Origin: JBNKEI01 sp050288705
GTDB lineage: Bacteria; Myxococcota; Myxococcia; Myxococcales; UBA5297
Direction: 5' to 3'
Assembly (NCBI GenBank): GCA_050288705.1
Contig: JBNKEI010000146.1
Coordinates: 1-38,401, forward strand
Length of the DNA stretch: 38,401 nucleotides
Shown here piece by piece: positions 8,166-16,760 of the stretch. The position numbers were made by a program, and so were the translations under genes. Numbering within the stretch: position 1 is the first letter of the stretch; each line of letters starts with the position of its first letter. The notes beneath the pieces are model-generated. The model was not told the origin of the DNA, did no database searches, and saw only the letters and a program-made list of their open reading frames with translations.

Positions 8166-9140
8166 TCATTTCTGAAAGGTGAGTATATAAGACATATCCA
8201 AGTGGTCAGGGAAATAGGAAAGTTTAGCCTTCCGCAATCCGGGATTTCCTAAGTCTTCCTCCCGATTAATCCAAAGGTATCCCTGATTATGAAGAATTTT
8301 TGCGGTTTCTTGATTTACTATTTGATGCATGCCATGAAAATCTCGTAATGCTTTTTCAAACAAGACAACCGCAGTGGTAGAATTCATGCGATCAAAAATC
8401 GCAAATGCGCAGGGTCTTTCATCGACTCGAATTAAAATCCCTTGAAGTCGAAGAGAACTAAAATAACGCAATGCATTTTTTAATGCCTTGGTTTCTTGTT
8501 CCAAGGTGTCTTTGGCTTGGCCGGGCTGAGGCTGGAGAGTAAGTTCTTGAGCTATTTGAAGGCAGTCCCTTTCATGCCGTGGCCCCAAAGGTTCCACTGT
8601 CCACTGATATTGACGTTGCGCCTGAGAGATGTGGTTTCTTTTTTTTGAATATTTTTTTCCACCCAGAGTAGCCAAGTTCGTTGCTAAATACCGATAATTA
8701 GCGCCATCACGGTTTTCTTCAACATTAAAATGAGCCGCAAATTTAGAGTGCTGTTCCAAGAAAGATTGACTAACTCCCAGCAGCTTTAAAGGCTCGCTAA
8801 GCTGCCTGGCCTGGTAGAGAATCTTCGACGGTAATGGTGAAGAAAAGGGGCCTATGGGTTGCAGTAGGCAGCGTTGCTTCTCGCCGGGAAGGTTCAAAGA
8901 AATAATGAGATTGTCGTCCTCTTTGCGCCACTGATATTGAAAAGTGTCTCCCCAAGAAATTAGCGTAGAGAATTGGTACCCAGAGAGAGGCTGTGGCCAT
9001 TGCATTAAAGTTGACTCTATAGCTGGACGATCTTCCTTGCGAACTTTTTGCATAGGAAAACCGAGAAAGCGAATCTCTGCACTTGCTCGGTTTTCGTTGT
9101 TAGCGGCAACAAATTGATTGGTTAGCATAGCGGGGTTCAT
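8166..9140 (-). CDS. DUF2156 protein (phosphatidylglycerol lysyltransferase C-terminal-like, GNAT fold)
   Basis: This is a 324-aa soluble protein. The N-terminal half (FPMQKVRKEDRPAIESTL, then the GYQFSTLISWGDTFQYQW region) and the C-terminal half (FSSLRLQGILIRVDERPCAFAIFDR, INREEDLGNPGLRKAKLSYFP) match the double-GNAT DUF2156 family, related to the MprF catalytic domain. No membrane domain is attached, so aminoacyl-phospholipid synthesis is possible but not shown. Frames upstream of 9140 run into the preceding acetyltransferase gene and look non-coding, so I chose the ATG at 9140; 9128 is an alternative. It is the third gene of a DUF192-GNAT-DUF2156 set. Confidence 0.82.
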   Translation of the reverse strand: MNPAMLTNQFVAANNENRASAEIRFLGFPMQKVRKEDRPAIESTLMQWPQPLSGYQFSTLISWGDTFQYQWRKEDDNLIISLNLPGEKQRCLLQPIGPFSSPLPSKILYQARQLSEPLKLLGVSQSFLEQHSKFAAHFNVEENRDGANYRYLATNLATLGGKKYSKKRNHISQAQRQYQWTVEPLGPRHERDCLQIAQELTLQPQPGQAKDTLEQETKALKNALRYFSSLRLQGILIRVDERPCAFAIFDRMNSTTAVVLFEKALRDFHGMHQIVNQETAKILHNQGYLWINREEDLGNPGLRKAKLSYFPDHLDMSYILTFQK

Positions 9141-9181
9141 AAAATTCTCGTCAATGCTGTAAATGTAGAATGTAAAAGTTA

Positions 9182-9604
9182 TTAGGAAAGGGAAGACTCC
9201 AATAATGCTAATTGAAACCCCTCTAGTAATTGAAAACCAATGGCTTGGTAAAAAGGCAGAGTACCTGGCTTGGCAACCAAGCCAATCCAGCCAATGTTTG
9301 ATTTCTGACACTCTTCAATAACCAATTTCACCAACCTTCGTCCGATTTTTTGCGATCGGTAAGCTTTCAGGACAGTGACGTCATGAATGTAGGCGTCAGA
9401 CACACCGTCAGAAAGTGCTCGTGCCATGCCCACAATTTTTTCTTGATGCTTGGCTACGGCAAAGCAAAAGCTGCCCTGTATGATTCTGGGAATTAGCGTT
9501 TCGGGAGCTTCTTTTTCCTGATCCCACCAGCCAGCCTCGCGATACAGGTTTTCTATATCTGCGCTTGGAGCGCTCTTAGTGATTTCTAGTTTAACGGTGA
9601 CCAT
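9182..9604 (-). CDS. GNAT family N-acetyltransferase
   Basis: This 140-aa single GNAT domain has YIHDVTVLKAYRSQKIGRRLVKLVIEE as acetyl-CoA motif A and WIGLVAKPGTLPFYQAIGFQ as motif B. The ATG at 9604 is chosen because AGGAGC lies 8-13 nt upstream; the longer frame (to 9697) would overlap the lipoprotein gene by 80 bp. The 13-bp gap after that gene indicates co-transcription. The substrate is unknown. Confidence 0.86.
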   Translation of the reverse strand: MVTVKLEITKSAPSADIENLYREAGWWDQEKEAPETLIPRIIQGSFCFAVAKHQEKIVGMARALSDGVSDAYIHDVTVLKAYRSQKIGRRLVKLVIEECQKSNIGWIGLVAKPGTLPFYQAIGFQLLEGFQLALLESSLS

Positions 9605-9617
9605 AACAAAAAAGCTC

Positions 9618-10100
9618 CTAAAAAACATTTGCGATGCTGACGTTGAAAACAACCACGTCCCCTGATTGGACACCATGGCGAGTGGTCCAACCCCCATTTA
9701 CTTCTAAAACGTATTTGGATTTCTGTCCGATCGTTTGCGTAGTAGTAGTTCCGGGTCTAGCACTTTCTACCACTCCAAGAATTCGTCCCTGATCATCAAT
9801 GAATAACATGTCTAAAGAAATATAAGTATTTTTCATCCAAAAATGGCGTTCCGCCATATCAGGAAACACAAACAGCATTCCTGCATTTTCCTCTAAATGT
9901 TTTCGAAACATCATTCCCTGTGTGCGGGCCGGTTCGCTGGCAGCTATTTCTACGGAAAGGGGAATAATGGCTCCTTTGCGGGTATGGACTGCTAGCCTGC
10001 CAGGAGTGAATAGAGAATTCTTTTTTGGAGAAACCGGACTCTTTTTGCCGTCAGTGCAGCCCAGAATCAAAATCACTGACCAGCAGGCTAATCGAACCAT
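9618..10100 (-). CDS. DUF192 family lipoprotein
   Basis: This 160-aa protein starts with a short signal ending in LILGC, a good lipobox, so it is probably a lipid-anchored envelope protein. The DUF192 core follows: EIAASEPARTQGMMFRKHLEENAGMLFVFP, then HFWMKNTYISLDMLFID and the C-terminal VLEVNGGW. The family is small and beta-rich, commonly exported, and of uncertain function. It is the first gene of a three-gene run with the GNAT and DUF2156 genes. Confidence 0.88.
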   Translation of the reverse strand: MVRLACWSVILILGCTDGKKSPVSPKKNSLFTPGRLAVHTRKGAIIPLSVEIAASEPARTQGMMFRKHLEENAGMLFVFPDMAERHFWMKNTYISLDMLFIDDQGRILGVVESARPGTTTTQTIGQKSKYVLEVNGGWTTRHGVQSGDVVVFNVSIANVF

Positions 10101-10135
10101 AAACCGTCTCGGCTTGTATACATTTTTAATGTCTC

Positions 10136-11002
10136 TTAAAACGCCCAGCTGCGACTAGAAGAGGTACGTCTACCCATTGAACGTAGTCTTTGTATTCTTT
10201 CCGCAGTGGGCGGATGGGTGGAAAACAAGGAGACAATTGAACCGGCCCGGAGTGGATTAACAATAAACAGCGACGCAGTAGCCGGGGAGTGTTCGTAGGG
10301 AATGGCTCGCGCGCCTTGTTCCAGTTTCTCTAACGCATTGGCCAAAGCATCGGGGTCAGAGCTAATCTGCGCACCGACTGCATCGGCTCCGAACTCGCGT
10401 GAGCGACTAATTGCCATTTGCAGAAGCATTGCCGCAATAGGAGCCACTATTAGTAAAGCAATTCCTCCTAAAGCTGAGCCACGATCTTCATCATCTCTAC
10501 TTCCAGCGCCGAACCAGAACACCATTTGAACTGCGTGGGTTATGATTCCTGCCATAGTTGCCGCAATAGTGCTAATAAGAGTATCGCGGTTTTTAATATG
10601 GGCTAGCTCGTGAGCAATGACCCCCCTTAGTTCATTCCGGTCGAGGATTTGCAAAATCCCCTCGGTAACCGCAACCGCTGAGTGACTAGGGCTTCGGCCA
10701 GTAGCAAAAGCGTTGGGCATAGGTGTTCTCATCAAATACAGCCTGGGCATGGGCATGCTGGCCTTTCGCGCTAGCGAGCTAACCATTTCATGTAGCCAAG
10801 GCAATTGATGAGGTTCAATTGGCTGCGCTCCGTTCATGGCTAAAGCAATACGATCACTGAACCAATAGGTTCCAAAATTGAGTATCACTGCGAACATGCC
10901 CGCTAAAATAAGGCCTTGAGGGCCACCAAAACGTTGACCGACCGCCAGAAATAGGGCGGTCAAGCCAGCCATCAAAACCACAGTCTTCAGATAGTTTCCC
11001 AT
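10136..11002 (-). CDS. htpX: HtpX membrane zinc metalloprotease
   Basis: This 288-aa M48 protease has four predicted transmembrane segments, two near the N-terminus and two after the active site. The HELAH zinc motif is at 131-135 and the third ligand Glu lies in SREFGADAVGA. HtpX degrades misfolded inner-membrane proteins and is usually heat- or envelope-stress-induced (family knowledge). The start MGNYLKTVVLMAGL at 11002 fits the family; the 88 codons upstream in the open frame overlap rsmB and are not HtpX-like. The length is standard. Confidence 0.95.
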   Translation of the reverse strand: MGNYLKTVVLMAGLTALFLAVGQRFGGPQGLILAGMFAVILNFGTYWFSDRIALAMNGAQPIEPHQLPWLHEMVSSLARKASMPMPRLYLMRTPMPNAFATGRSPSHSAVAVTEGILQILDRNELRGVIAHELAHIKNRDTLISTIAATMAGIITHAVQMVFWFGAGSRDDEDRGSALGGIALLIVAPIAAMLLQMAISRSREFGADAVGAQISSDPDALANALEKLEQGARAIPYEHSPATASLFIVNPLRAGSIVSLFSTHPPTAERIQRLRSMGRRTSSSRSWAF

Positions 11003-11120
11003 GGATAAGCCTTTCCAATATCTCCTTCGGTAGAAACAACAAGAACAATCGGCAGAAGCAAACATAACCACAGGAGGGGGCCTGGCAAATTTAGACTCTG
11101 CTGTGAGGCAATCGCAAAAC

Positions 11121-12440
11121 CTACATTTTCTGCTCCCTTGATGGATAAAAACGCCAGGCGCAGGCAAAAAAGCCATCAGTGTTGTGTAGATGAGGAAATA
11201 AATGCATTGCCGACGGTGAACGGTGAGCAGTGAACCTTTGGGCCAGCTCGGGGACCAAAAGATCACTGAGATTTACCCGGGAAAACCATGGGCATTGCTC
11301 TTCAAATTTCGAGGCGACTTGTTCATTTTCGGCTAAATCGAAGGAGCAAGTGGCGTAAACCAGTAAGCCTTCAGGGCGAACGCATTGGCTGGCTTTAAGC
11401 AAGATTTCTAGTTGAAGAGAAGGAAAATAGGAAAAATCTTGGGGTTGCAGCCGCCAGCGCAGGTCAGGACTGCGACGGAGAGTGCCTACCGAAGAGCAAG
11501 GGGCGTCTACCAATACGCGATCGGCTTTTTTGAGCCCCTCTGGCAAAGGAACAGATGGGGGTAACAACTGATAGCGCACGCAAGAGACTCCCGAGCGGGT
11601 AAGCCGAGGGGGGAGATTAGCTAAGCGTGACCCATCAACATCCAGTGCCCAAATTTCTCCGCGATTATTCATTTGTGAGGCCAAAGCGAGCGTTTTGCCT
11701 CCTGAACCCGCACAAAAATCAACGCACTTTTCTTGAGGCTTTGGGGAAGTGAGCAAGGCGATCAATTGGCTTCCTTCGTCTTGGACTTCAAACAGCCCCT
11801 GTCTCCATGCTTGGGACCCGAAAATATTCGGGCGGCCTAGTAGATGTAGGCCAAGTGGAGAAAAAACCGTTTTTTGGGCAACAATTCCTTCTTCTTGCAA
11901 TTGTGCCAAAGCCTGATCGCGGTTACATTTCAAGGCATTGACACGTATGGTGAGAGGTCCTGGTTTGTTCACTGACTGAGCTAGAGAGTCGGATTGTTGG
12001 TAACCAAACTGTTCAACCCAGCGCTGCGCTAGCCAATCAGGGAGCGATCTTTGTGCGGCCAGTAACTGAATGGGGTTATCGGGCGATGGCCACAAAGGAG
12101 CGCCCAGCAAAACTTGCAGGGGGCGGGGATCAATGCCAGAAATCCGTGCGGTTTCTTCCAGAGAAGTTTGCTTTTCAGACAAAAGATAAAGAGCTAGTCG
12201 CGCGCGATGAACATCGTTTTGCACCTTGGTGCTAACCGGCATGGCACGCAATAAATAATCGAGACGGGCGCGTTGGCAGATAGTCCCTAGAAAAAAACGA
12301 GCCACCGCCGCTCTTTCGGCAGAGGAAAGGTCGCGATTTTTTCGAAAAGTTTTATCCAAAACGCCATCGGCTGGACGTTTTTTATCTAGGGTTTGTTCTA
12401 GTGCTTGCAGTATTAAACTTTGGATTTTGTCGTAGTGCAC
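11121..12440 (-). CDS. rsmB: 16S rRNA m5C967 methyltransferase RsmB
   Basis: This protein of about 439 aa has an N-terminal NusB-like RNA-binding domain (about 1-140) and a C-terminal Rossmann methyltransferase. SAM binding is at CVDFCAGSGGKTLAL, DAPCSSVGTLRRSPDLRW carries the conserved motif IV Cys, and the motif VI catalytic TCS is in LVYATCSF. It methylates C967 of 16S rRNA with SAM. The start is uncertain: the GTG at 12440 (MHYDKIQSLILQALEQTL) fits the family best, but the frame stays open to a TTG at 12509. It faces away from clpX across 250 bp, where a divergent control region must lie; no clear promoter can be named there. Confidence 0.92.
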   Translation of the reverse strand: MHYDKIQSLILQALEQTLDKKRPADGVLDKTFRKNRDLSSAERAAVARFFLGTICQRARLDYLLRAMPVSTKVQNDVHRARLALYLLSEKQTSLEETARISGIDPRPLQVLLGAPLWPSPDNPIQLLAAQRSLPDWLAQRWVEQFGYQQSDSLAQSVNKPGPLTIRVNALKCNRDQALAQLQEEGIVAQKTVFSPLGLHLLGRPNIFGSQAWRQGLFEVQDEGSQLIALLTSPKPQEKCVDFCAGSGGKTLALASQMNNRGEIWALDVDGSRLANLPPRLTRSGVSCVRYQLLPPSVPLPEGLKKADRVLVDAPCSSVGTLRRSPDLRWRLQPQDFSYFPSLQLEILLKASQCVRPEGLLVYATCSFDLAENEQVASKFEEQCPWFSRVNLSDLLVPELAQRFTAHRSPSAMHLFPHLHNTDGFFACAWRFYPSREQKM

Positions 12441-12690
12441 GCGCAACTCTGTTAAAAAGGGCCAGAGAATGAAATATAGCAAGAGAATGGAATACAGATT
12501 GACAAACAAGCTTGTTACAGATTTTTAGATACGCATGCTGCATCCCATCGAATGGGTACGCATATTGTAAAGTGACTGGTCTCAAGAAAGCCTGCCGAGA
12601 CCGTTGTCGCCTGATGTCGTTGAGAATGAATGGACTCGAAGGGCCACGGTTGTTTATCTTTGGCAGACTTTGAAATGAGGAGCAACGATC

Positions 12691-13935
12691 TTGGAAAAAC
12701 GTGATGCACATACCCTATGCTGTTCTTTCTGTGGCAAATCTCAGAAGGAGGTGAAGAAGCTCATTGCTGGACCGACGGTGTACATCTGCGATGAGTGTAT
12801 CGGTTTGTGCAACGACATAATTGCCGAAGAAATCGATCGCGAAGAGCAAAAAGATACACGCCTGCGCGTGCCCCGACCATCAGAAATTAAGGCGGTACTC
12901 GACGAATATGTAGTAGGACAGGAAAGGGCAAAAAAGATTTTGGCGGTTGCGGTGCACAATCACTATAAACGCATTGAATCCAAAGTTTCGCTAGACGATG
13001 TAGAGTTACAAAAGTCGAACATTCTTTTGCTAGGACCCACCGGAAGCGGCAAAACGCTTTTAGCGCAAACCCTGGCCCGGCTGTTAAATGTGCCTTTCAC
13101 CATTTCTGACGCCACCTGTCTTACTGAAGCAGGGTATGTGGGTGAGGATGTTGAAAACATTATCGTTAATCTGCTTCAGGCAGCCGATCACGATATAGAA
13201 CGAGCTCAACGGGGCATTGTCTATATCGACGAAATTGATAAAATTGCGCGGAAAAGCGAGAATCCTTCCATTACCCGTGATGTTTCCGGAGAAGGGGTGC
13301 AGCAAGCCCTTCTTAAAATCATTGAGGGAACGGTGGCTAACGTTCCGCCCAAAGGGGGCCGGAAACATCCCCAACAGGAATTTCTTCAGGTAGACACCAC
13401 CAATATTTTGTTCATTTGCGGTGGCGCATTTCACGGCATTGAGCAAATCATTGAGCGGAGAACTGGTGGTAAACACTTGGGTTTCGGTGCAGAAGTTCGC
13501 AGCAAAAAAGAGGTGGGTTTAACCGAGATCCTGAAAGACGTGCAGCCGCAAGACTTGTTGAAATTCGGAATGATTCCGGAGTTCATTGGTCGATTGCCGG
13601 TACTAGCTACCTTAGAAGAACTTGATGAGAAGGCGCTCATCAGCATTCTTACAGAACCCAAAAATGCGTTGGTGAAGCAATACAAAAGGCTCTTGGAGCT
13701 GGACGGGGTGAATCTTAAGTTTACCGATAATGCGTTGCAGGCAGTGGCAGCCGAGGCGGTGCGTCGAAAGACTGGGGCGCGGGGCTTACGAGCTATTCTT
13801 GAGTCAGCCATGCTTGATGTGATGTATGACATTCCGAGTCGGAAGACCGCACGAGAAGTAGTGATTAACGAGGAAGTAATACAAAAGAAGGAAGCGCCAT
13901 TGGTAATAATGGAGAAAGACGCTCAGTCGGCATGA
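12691..13935 (+). CDS. clpX: ATP-dependent protease ATP-binding subunit ClpX
   Basis: This 414-aa AAA+ unfoldase feeds substrates to ClpP. It has an N-terminal C4 zinc finger (CSFC..YICDEC), Walker A GPTGSGKT, Walker B IVYIDEIDKI, the RKH pore loop (GRKHPQQEF), the ClpP-binding loop as LGF instead of IGF (KHLGFGAEV) and the C-terminal sensor GARGLRAILE. It starts with TTG at 12691, supported by GAGGAG at 12677-12682. Neither clpP nor tig is adjacent, unlike the common tig-clpP-clpX order. The stop overlaps the next start (ATGA), so the downstream methyltransferase is translationally coupled. Confidence 0.97.
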   Translation: MEKRDAHTLCCSFCGKSQKEVKKLIAGPTVYICDECIGLCNDIIAEEIDREEQKDTRLRVPRPSEIKAVLDEYVVGQERAKKILAVAVHNHYKRIESKVSLDDVELQKSNILLLGPTGSGKTLLAQTLARLLNVPFTISDATCLTEAGYVGEDVENIIVNLLQAADHDIERAQRGIVYIDEIDKIARKSENPSITRDVSGEGVQQALLKIIEGTVANVPPKGGRKHPQQEFLQVDTTNILFICGGAFHGIEQIIERRTGGKHLGFGAEVRSKKEVGLTEILKDVQPQDLLKFGMIPEFIGRLPVLATLEELDEKALISILTEPKNALVKQYKRLLELDGVNLKFTDNALQAVAAEAVRRKTGARGLRAILESAMLDVMYDIPSRKTAREVVINEEVIQKKEAPLVIMEKDAQSA

Positions 13936-14675
13936 TTTCTGGTCGGAACAAGCGACCCCAAGAGAAGTTTCCTTCTATCCACCAAGTCTTTGCCCAGGTT
14001 CCTGGGCAATACGACTGGATGAACTTGATTATTACTGGAGGGCTAGACAAAGGCTGGCGACGCAAGGCTGCCGAAGAGTGTTTGGCTCCATTTTCGTGGG
14101 GATCTCCGAAAAAAATACTTGATCTGTGCTGCGGTACCGGGGATTTGTCTTTGCTTCTTGCAAAACAAACCGGGGGAGCCTGTGAAATTATTGGGGCAGA
14201 TTACAGCCAAGCAATGCTTGATATTGCTGCTTGCAAAGGGGCTCGCCAGAAGTTGGCAGTGCAATGGACGCAAGCAGATGCTGCCCAACTACCCTTTGCA
14301 GACGGCTATTTTGATTGCCTGGGTATCTCCTTCGGCTTTCGAAATTTAACTTTTCGTAACCAAGCTTCTTTACGCCATCTAGCGGAGATGGTGCGGGTTT
14401 TGCGACCGGGTGGTCGGTTGGTGGTGTTAGAAACCTCCCAACCGGAAAACCAGTGGATACGGGGTGGTTATTACCTGTATTTGAAAGTAGCAGTGAAATT
14501 TTTAGGATCGCTGCTCGCCAATAATTCGCTAGCGTATGGCTATCTTGCTGATTCGGCACGAAATTTTTTTGGTCGCTCTGAACTGGAAAAATTGCTGAAA
14601 GAAGCAGGGTTTTCGGGTGTCTGTTCTCAATCACGCCTGTGCGGTGCCATTGCTATATCGGTGGCCACTAAGTGA
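13932..14675 (+). CDS. ubiE: Demethylmenaquinone/ubiquinone C-methyltransferase (UbiE/MenG)
   Basis: This 247-aa SAM methyltransferase has FAQVPGQYDWMNLIITGGLDKGWRR near the N-terminus, SAM motif I ILDLCCGTGDLSLLLA, GADYSQAMLDIA, then ISFGFRNLTFRNQASLRHLAEMVRVLRPGGRLVVLE, all typical of UbiE/MenG. It performs C-methylation of demethylmenaquinone and/or the ubiquinone precursor; which quinone is used cannot be read here, though menaquinone is usual in the suggested phylum. It overlaps clpX by 4 bp and precedes the ATP synthase F0 genes by 79 bp. Confidence 0.93.
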   Translation: MISGRNKRPQEKFPSIHQVFAQVPGQYDWMNLIITGGLDKGWRRKAAEECLAPFSWGSPKKILDLCCGTGDLSLLLAKQTGGACEIIGADYSQAMLDIAACKGARQKLAVQWTQADAAQLPFADGYFDCLGISFGFRNLTFRNQASLRHLAEMVRVLRPGGRLVVLETSQPENQWIRGGYYLYLKVAVKFLGSLLANNSLAYGYLADSARNFFGRSELEKLLKEAGFSGVCSQSRLCGAIAISVATK

Positions 14676-14682
14676 AACTCCG

Positions 14683-14712
14683 TTGCATCTAAAAATGGCT
14701 GCGTGCTATGAA
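14683..14712 (+). promoter_or_regulatory. Possible sigma70-type promoter of the atp F0 operon
   Basis: TTGCAT (14683-14688) and TATGAA (14707-14712) are separated by 18 bp and lie in the 79-bp gap before atpZ. Each matches four of six consensus bases. The position fits, but matches of this quality occur by chance. Confidence 0.25.
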
Positions 14713-14754
14713 GCGATAGTTAAACTCTTTGCGAGTAGGGAAAAGTAAGGGCAG

Positions 14755-14991
14755 GTGGAAAAGAAAAATCAGCAGATCTCGCGTGTTGCCTCCGCATATC
14801 GAAAAGCAGCTCCCATCTTGGATGGCGCTTATCAGATGATGGCGATAGTGGGGCTAGGTGCAGTGTTGGGCTGGTGGCTAGACAAGAAATGGGGAACAAC
14901 CCCGTGGTTGCTCTTGGCGGGGTCGTTATTGGGAATTGGTTTTGGAATGGCGGTTTTTTTTAGAGCAGTTGCCCGAGCGAGTCGTTCGTAA
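14755..14991 (+). CDS. atpZ: AtpZ/AtpI-like F0 assembly protein
   Basis: This 78-aa protein has two transmembrane helices (about 28-46 and 50-70), with the family pattern GLGAVLGWWLDKKWGTTPWLLLAGSLLGIGFGM. AtpZ-type proteins lie at the head of ATP synthase operons and are thought to help c-ring assembly or Mg2+ handling (family knowledge). It starts with GTG at 14755. It is followed directly by a second AtpI-like gene and then by F0 subunits a, c and b. Confidence 0.85.
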   Translation: MEKKNQQISRVASAYRKAAPILDGAYQMMAIVGLGAVLGWWLDKKWGTTPWLLLAGSLLGIGFGMAVFFRAVARASRS

Positions 14992-15009
14992 TTGCACTTT
15001 GAAGGCAAG

Positions 15010-15405
15010 ATGGCTAAGGAAAAGAAAAAGCTGTTGGGGAGAAAAGGTGTAAAGCTGCTTTTAGTAACCACCTTTTTGGCTTGCTTAGCGCCGCTGGCAG
15101 TAATGGAATCTTTGCGAACGGGTGTATGGATAGGAGTGCTTGCTGCGGCAATTTCCTCGGGTATTGCCTTTTCCCTTCTAAGCATAGCTCTAGAACGTAG
15201 TTTCAAAATCCTAACCATGGCTTTAATAGTAGGAGTACTGCTACGCATAATTTTGGTAGCAGTGGGATTGATAGTTTCATTACGCTTGAATGCGCATCCA
15301 CTAGCTTTTTGCGTAGCATTTTTTGTCTTGTATATAGCTCACCAATCTATTGAAATTACATCGATACTGAGGCGTTCTTCTCCAGTTGCAGGCGGTGACG
15401 CGTGA
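15010..15405 (+). CDS. atpI: ATP synthase subunit I-like membrane protein
   Basis: This 131-aa protein has a basic N-terminus (MAKEKKKLLGRKG) and four hydrophobic helices, in the position and with the layout of AtpI. The ATG at 15010 has GAAGG just upstream and is preferred to the TTG at 14992. Sequence conservation in this family is low, so the call leans on topology and context. Its stop overlaps the atpB start (GTGA). Confidence 0.75.
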   Translation: MAKEKKKLLGRKGVKLLLVTTFLACLAPLAVMESLRTGVWIGVLAAAISSGIAFSLLSIALERSFKILTMALIVGVLLRIILVAVGLIVSLRLNAHPLAFCVAFFVLYIAHQSIEITSILRRSSPVAGGDA

Positions 15406-16415
15406 AATTAGCTTTCTTGGTAATGCATTTGGTAGTGATTCTGGGCGGTGCCCAAGCATGGGCAGAATCGGCGGAACATGGCTCTACCCAAGCAAGTTGT
15501 TCCCAAATTCTAGCTGCCTCTCAGCATAGGTCGGCTCATGCGGCAGAGCAGCCGAATGTTAGCGAAACTATTTTTCACCATGTAACCGACTCGTACACGG
15601 TTTCTTTTGATAGCCCCTTTAGCGAAAAGTCTTTGCAATTTAATTTCAAAAATTTGGAATGCCGACTATTGGGATGGAACGGGGTTATTTCGGTGGCAGG
15701 CCGAGAACTCGATATAACTCCTACCAAGCATGTATTTTGGATGTGGATTTCCGCTGCTGGTCTGATCATTCTTTTTTGGATGGGTAAGCCAAAGAAAGGT
15801 CAATTAGTGCCCAAGGGGCTTGGTAATGCATTGGAAGCGCTAGTTTTGCTGGTGCGTGACGATATTGTTCGGCAAACGATTCCAGGGAAAAGTGCCGACA
15901 AGTACACCCCCTACTTGTTAAGCTGTTTCTTCTTTATATTGGCAATGAACCTCACTGGGTTAATTCCTTATGGATCAGCCGCTACTTCCAATTTAGGAGT
16001 AACTGTTGGTTTGGCGCTAGTTACTTTTGTTCTAACGCAGATAGCAGGAATTCGTAGTGTAGGACTGGGCGGTTACATAAAACATTTGACTGGAGGAGTG
16101 CATCCAGCGTTATGGCCCATAATGATTCCGGTAGAGTTTTTAGGGCTGTTCACCAAACCTTTTGCGCTAACTATTCGTCTTTTTGCTAATGAAATTGCTG
16201 GGCATATAGTTATTTTTTATCTATTAGGTTTAATCTTTATTCTCCAGTCGCTGGCAATTGCTCCCGCTTCGGTGCTCTTTGCCTTTGGTATTTACCTTTT
16301 AGAAATATTTGTGGCATTGGTACAAGCCTATGTGTTTACCATGTTGTCCTCGCTATTTATTGGTCTTAGCGTGGGCATGGGAAGCCATGGGGCGGAAGGC
16401 GAAACACACCATTGA
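15402..16415 (+). CDS. atpB: ATP synthase F0 subunit a
   Basis: This 337-aa proton-channel subunit is longer than the 271 aa of E. coli because of an N-terminal signal-like segment (MKLAFLVMHLVVILGGAQAWA) and a roughly 100-residue extracytoplasmic stretch before the first helix at ITPTKHVFWMW. Such extended subunits a are known in Bacteroidetes and Deltaproteobacteria. The essential Arg is in LTIRLFANEIAGH. The C-terminal pair of helices carries EIFVALVQAYVFTMLSSLFIG. It starts with GTG overlapping the atpI stop. Confidence 0.95.
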   Translation: MKLAFLVMHLVVILGGAQAWAESAEHGSTQASCSQILAASQHRSAHAAEQPNVSETIFHHVTDSYTVSFDSPFSEKSLQFNFKNLECRLLGWNGVISVAGRELDITPTKHVFWMWISAAGLIILFWMGKPKKGQLVPKGLGNALEALVLLVRDDIVRQTIPGKSADKYTPYLLSCFFFILAMNLTGLIPYGSAATSNLGVTVGLALVTFVLTQIAGIRSVGLGGYIKHLTGGVHPALWPIMIPVEFLGLFTKPFALTIRLFANEIAGHIVIFYLLGLIFILQSLAIAPASVLFAFGIYLLEIFVALVQAYVFTMLSSLFIGLSVGMGSHGAEGETHH

Positions 16416-16445
16416 TGGTAGACAACTCACTGCATGGAGAAAAAA

Positions 16446-16673
16446 ATGACGGATTTAGGATTGGGATATTTGGGAGCGGGAATAGGAGCCGGACTAGTAG
16501 TTTTAGGAGCAGGCGTGGGCATTGGTAAAATTGGCGCCTCTGCAGCAGAAGGAACGGCTCGCCAACCATCCGCAGTGGGAGATATTCGTACCACCATGAT
16601 CATTGCTGCAGCTCTGGTGGAGGGTGTGGCGTTGTTCGCAGCAGTGCTTTGCATGATTCTTGCTACTAAATAG
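16446..16673 (+). CDS. atpE: ATP synthase F0 subunit c
   Basis: This 75-aa hairpin protein has a glycine-rich first helix (GAGIGAGLVVLGAGVGIGKIG), the loop ARQPSAVGDIR and a second helix with the ion-carrying Glu in AALVEGVALFAAV. The position equivalent to the sodium-type Gln is Ile and the Glu is followed by Gly, not Ser, so proton coupling is inferred. I chose the ATG at 16446 because GGAGA (16436-16440) lies 5 nt upstream; the ATG at 16434 would include that ribosome site in the coding sequence. Confidence 0.94.
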   Translation: MTDLGLGYLGAGIGAGLVVLGAGVGIGKIGASAAEGTARQPSAVGDIRTTMIIAAALVEGVALFAAVLCMILATK

Positions 16674-16760
16674 TAGAAAAATTGCAATTGCCTAGCATGG
16701 ACTGGGCCTGTCGGGTAAAAAGCAACGACATGCCCTAGTGAAAACACAAAGGAGACGTGA

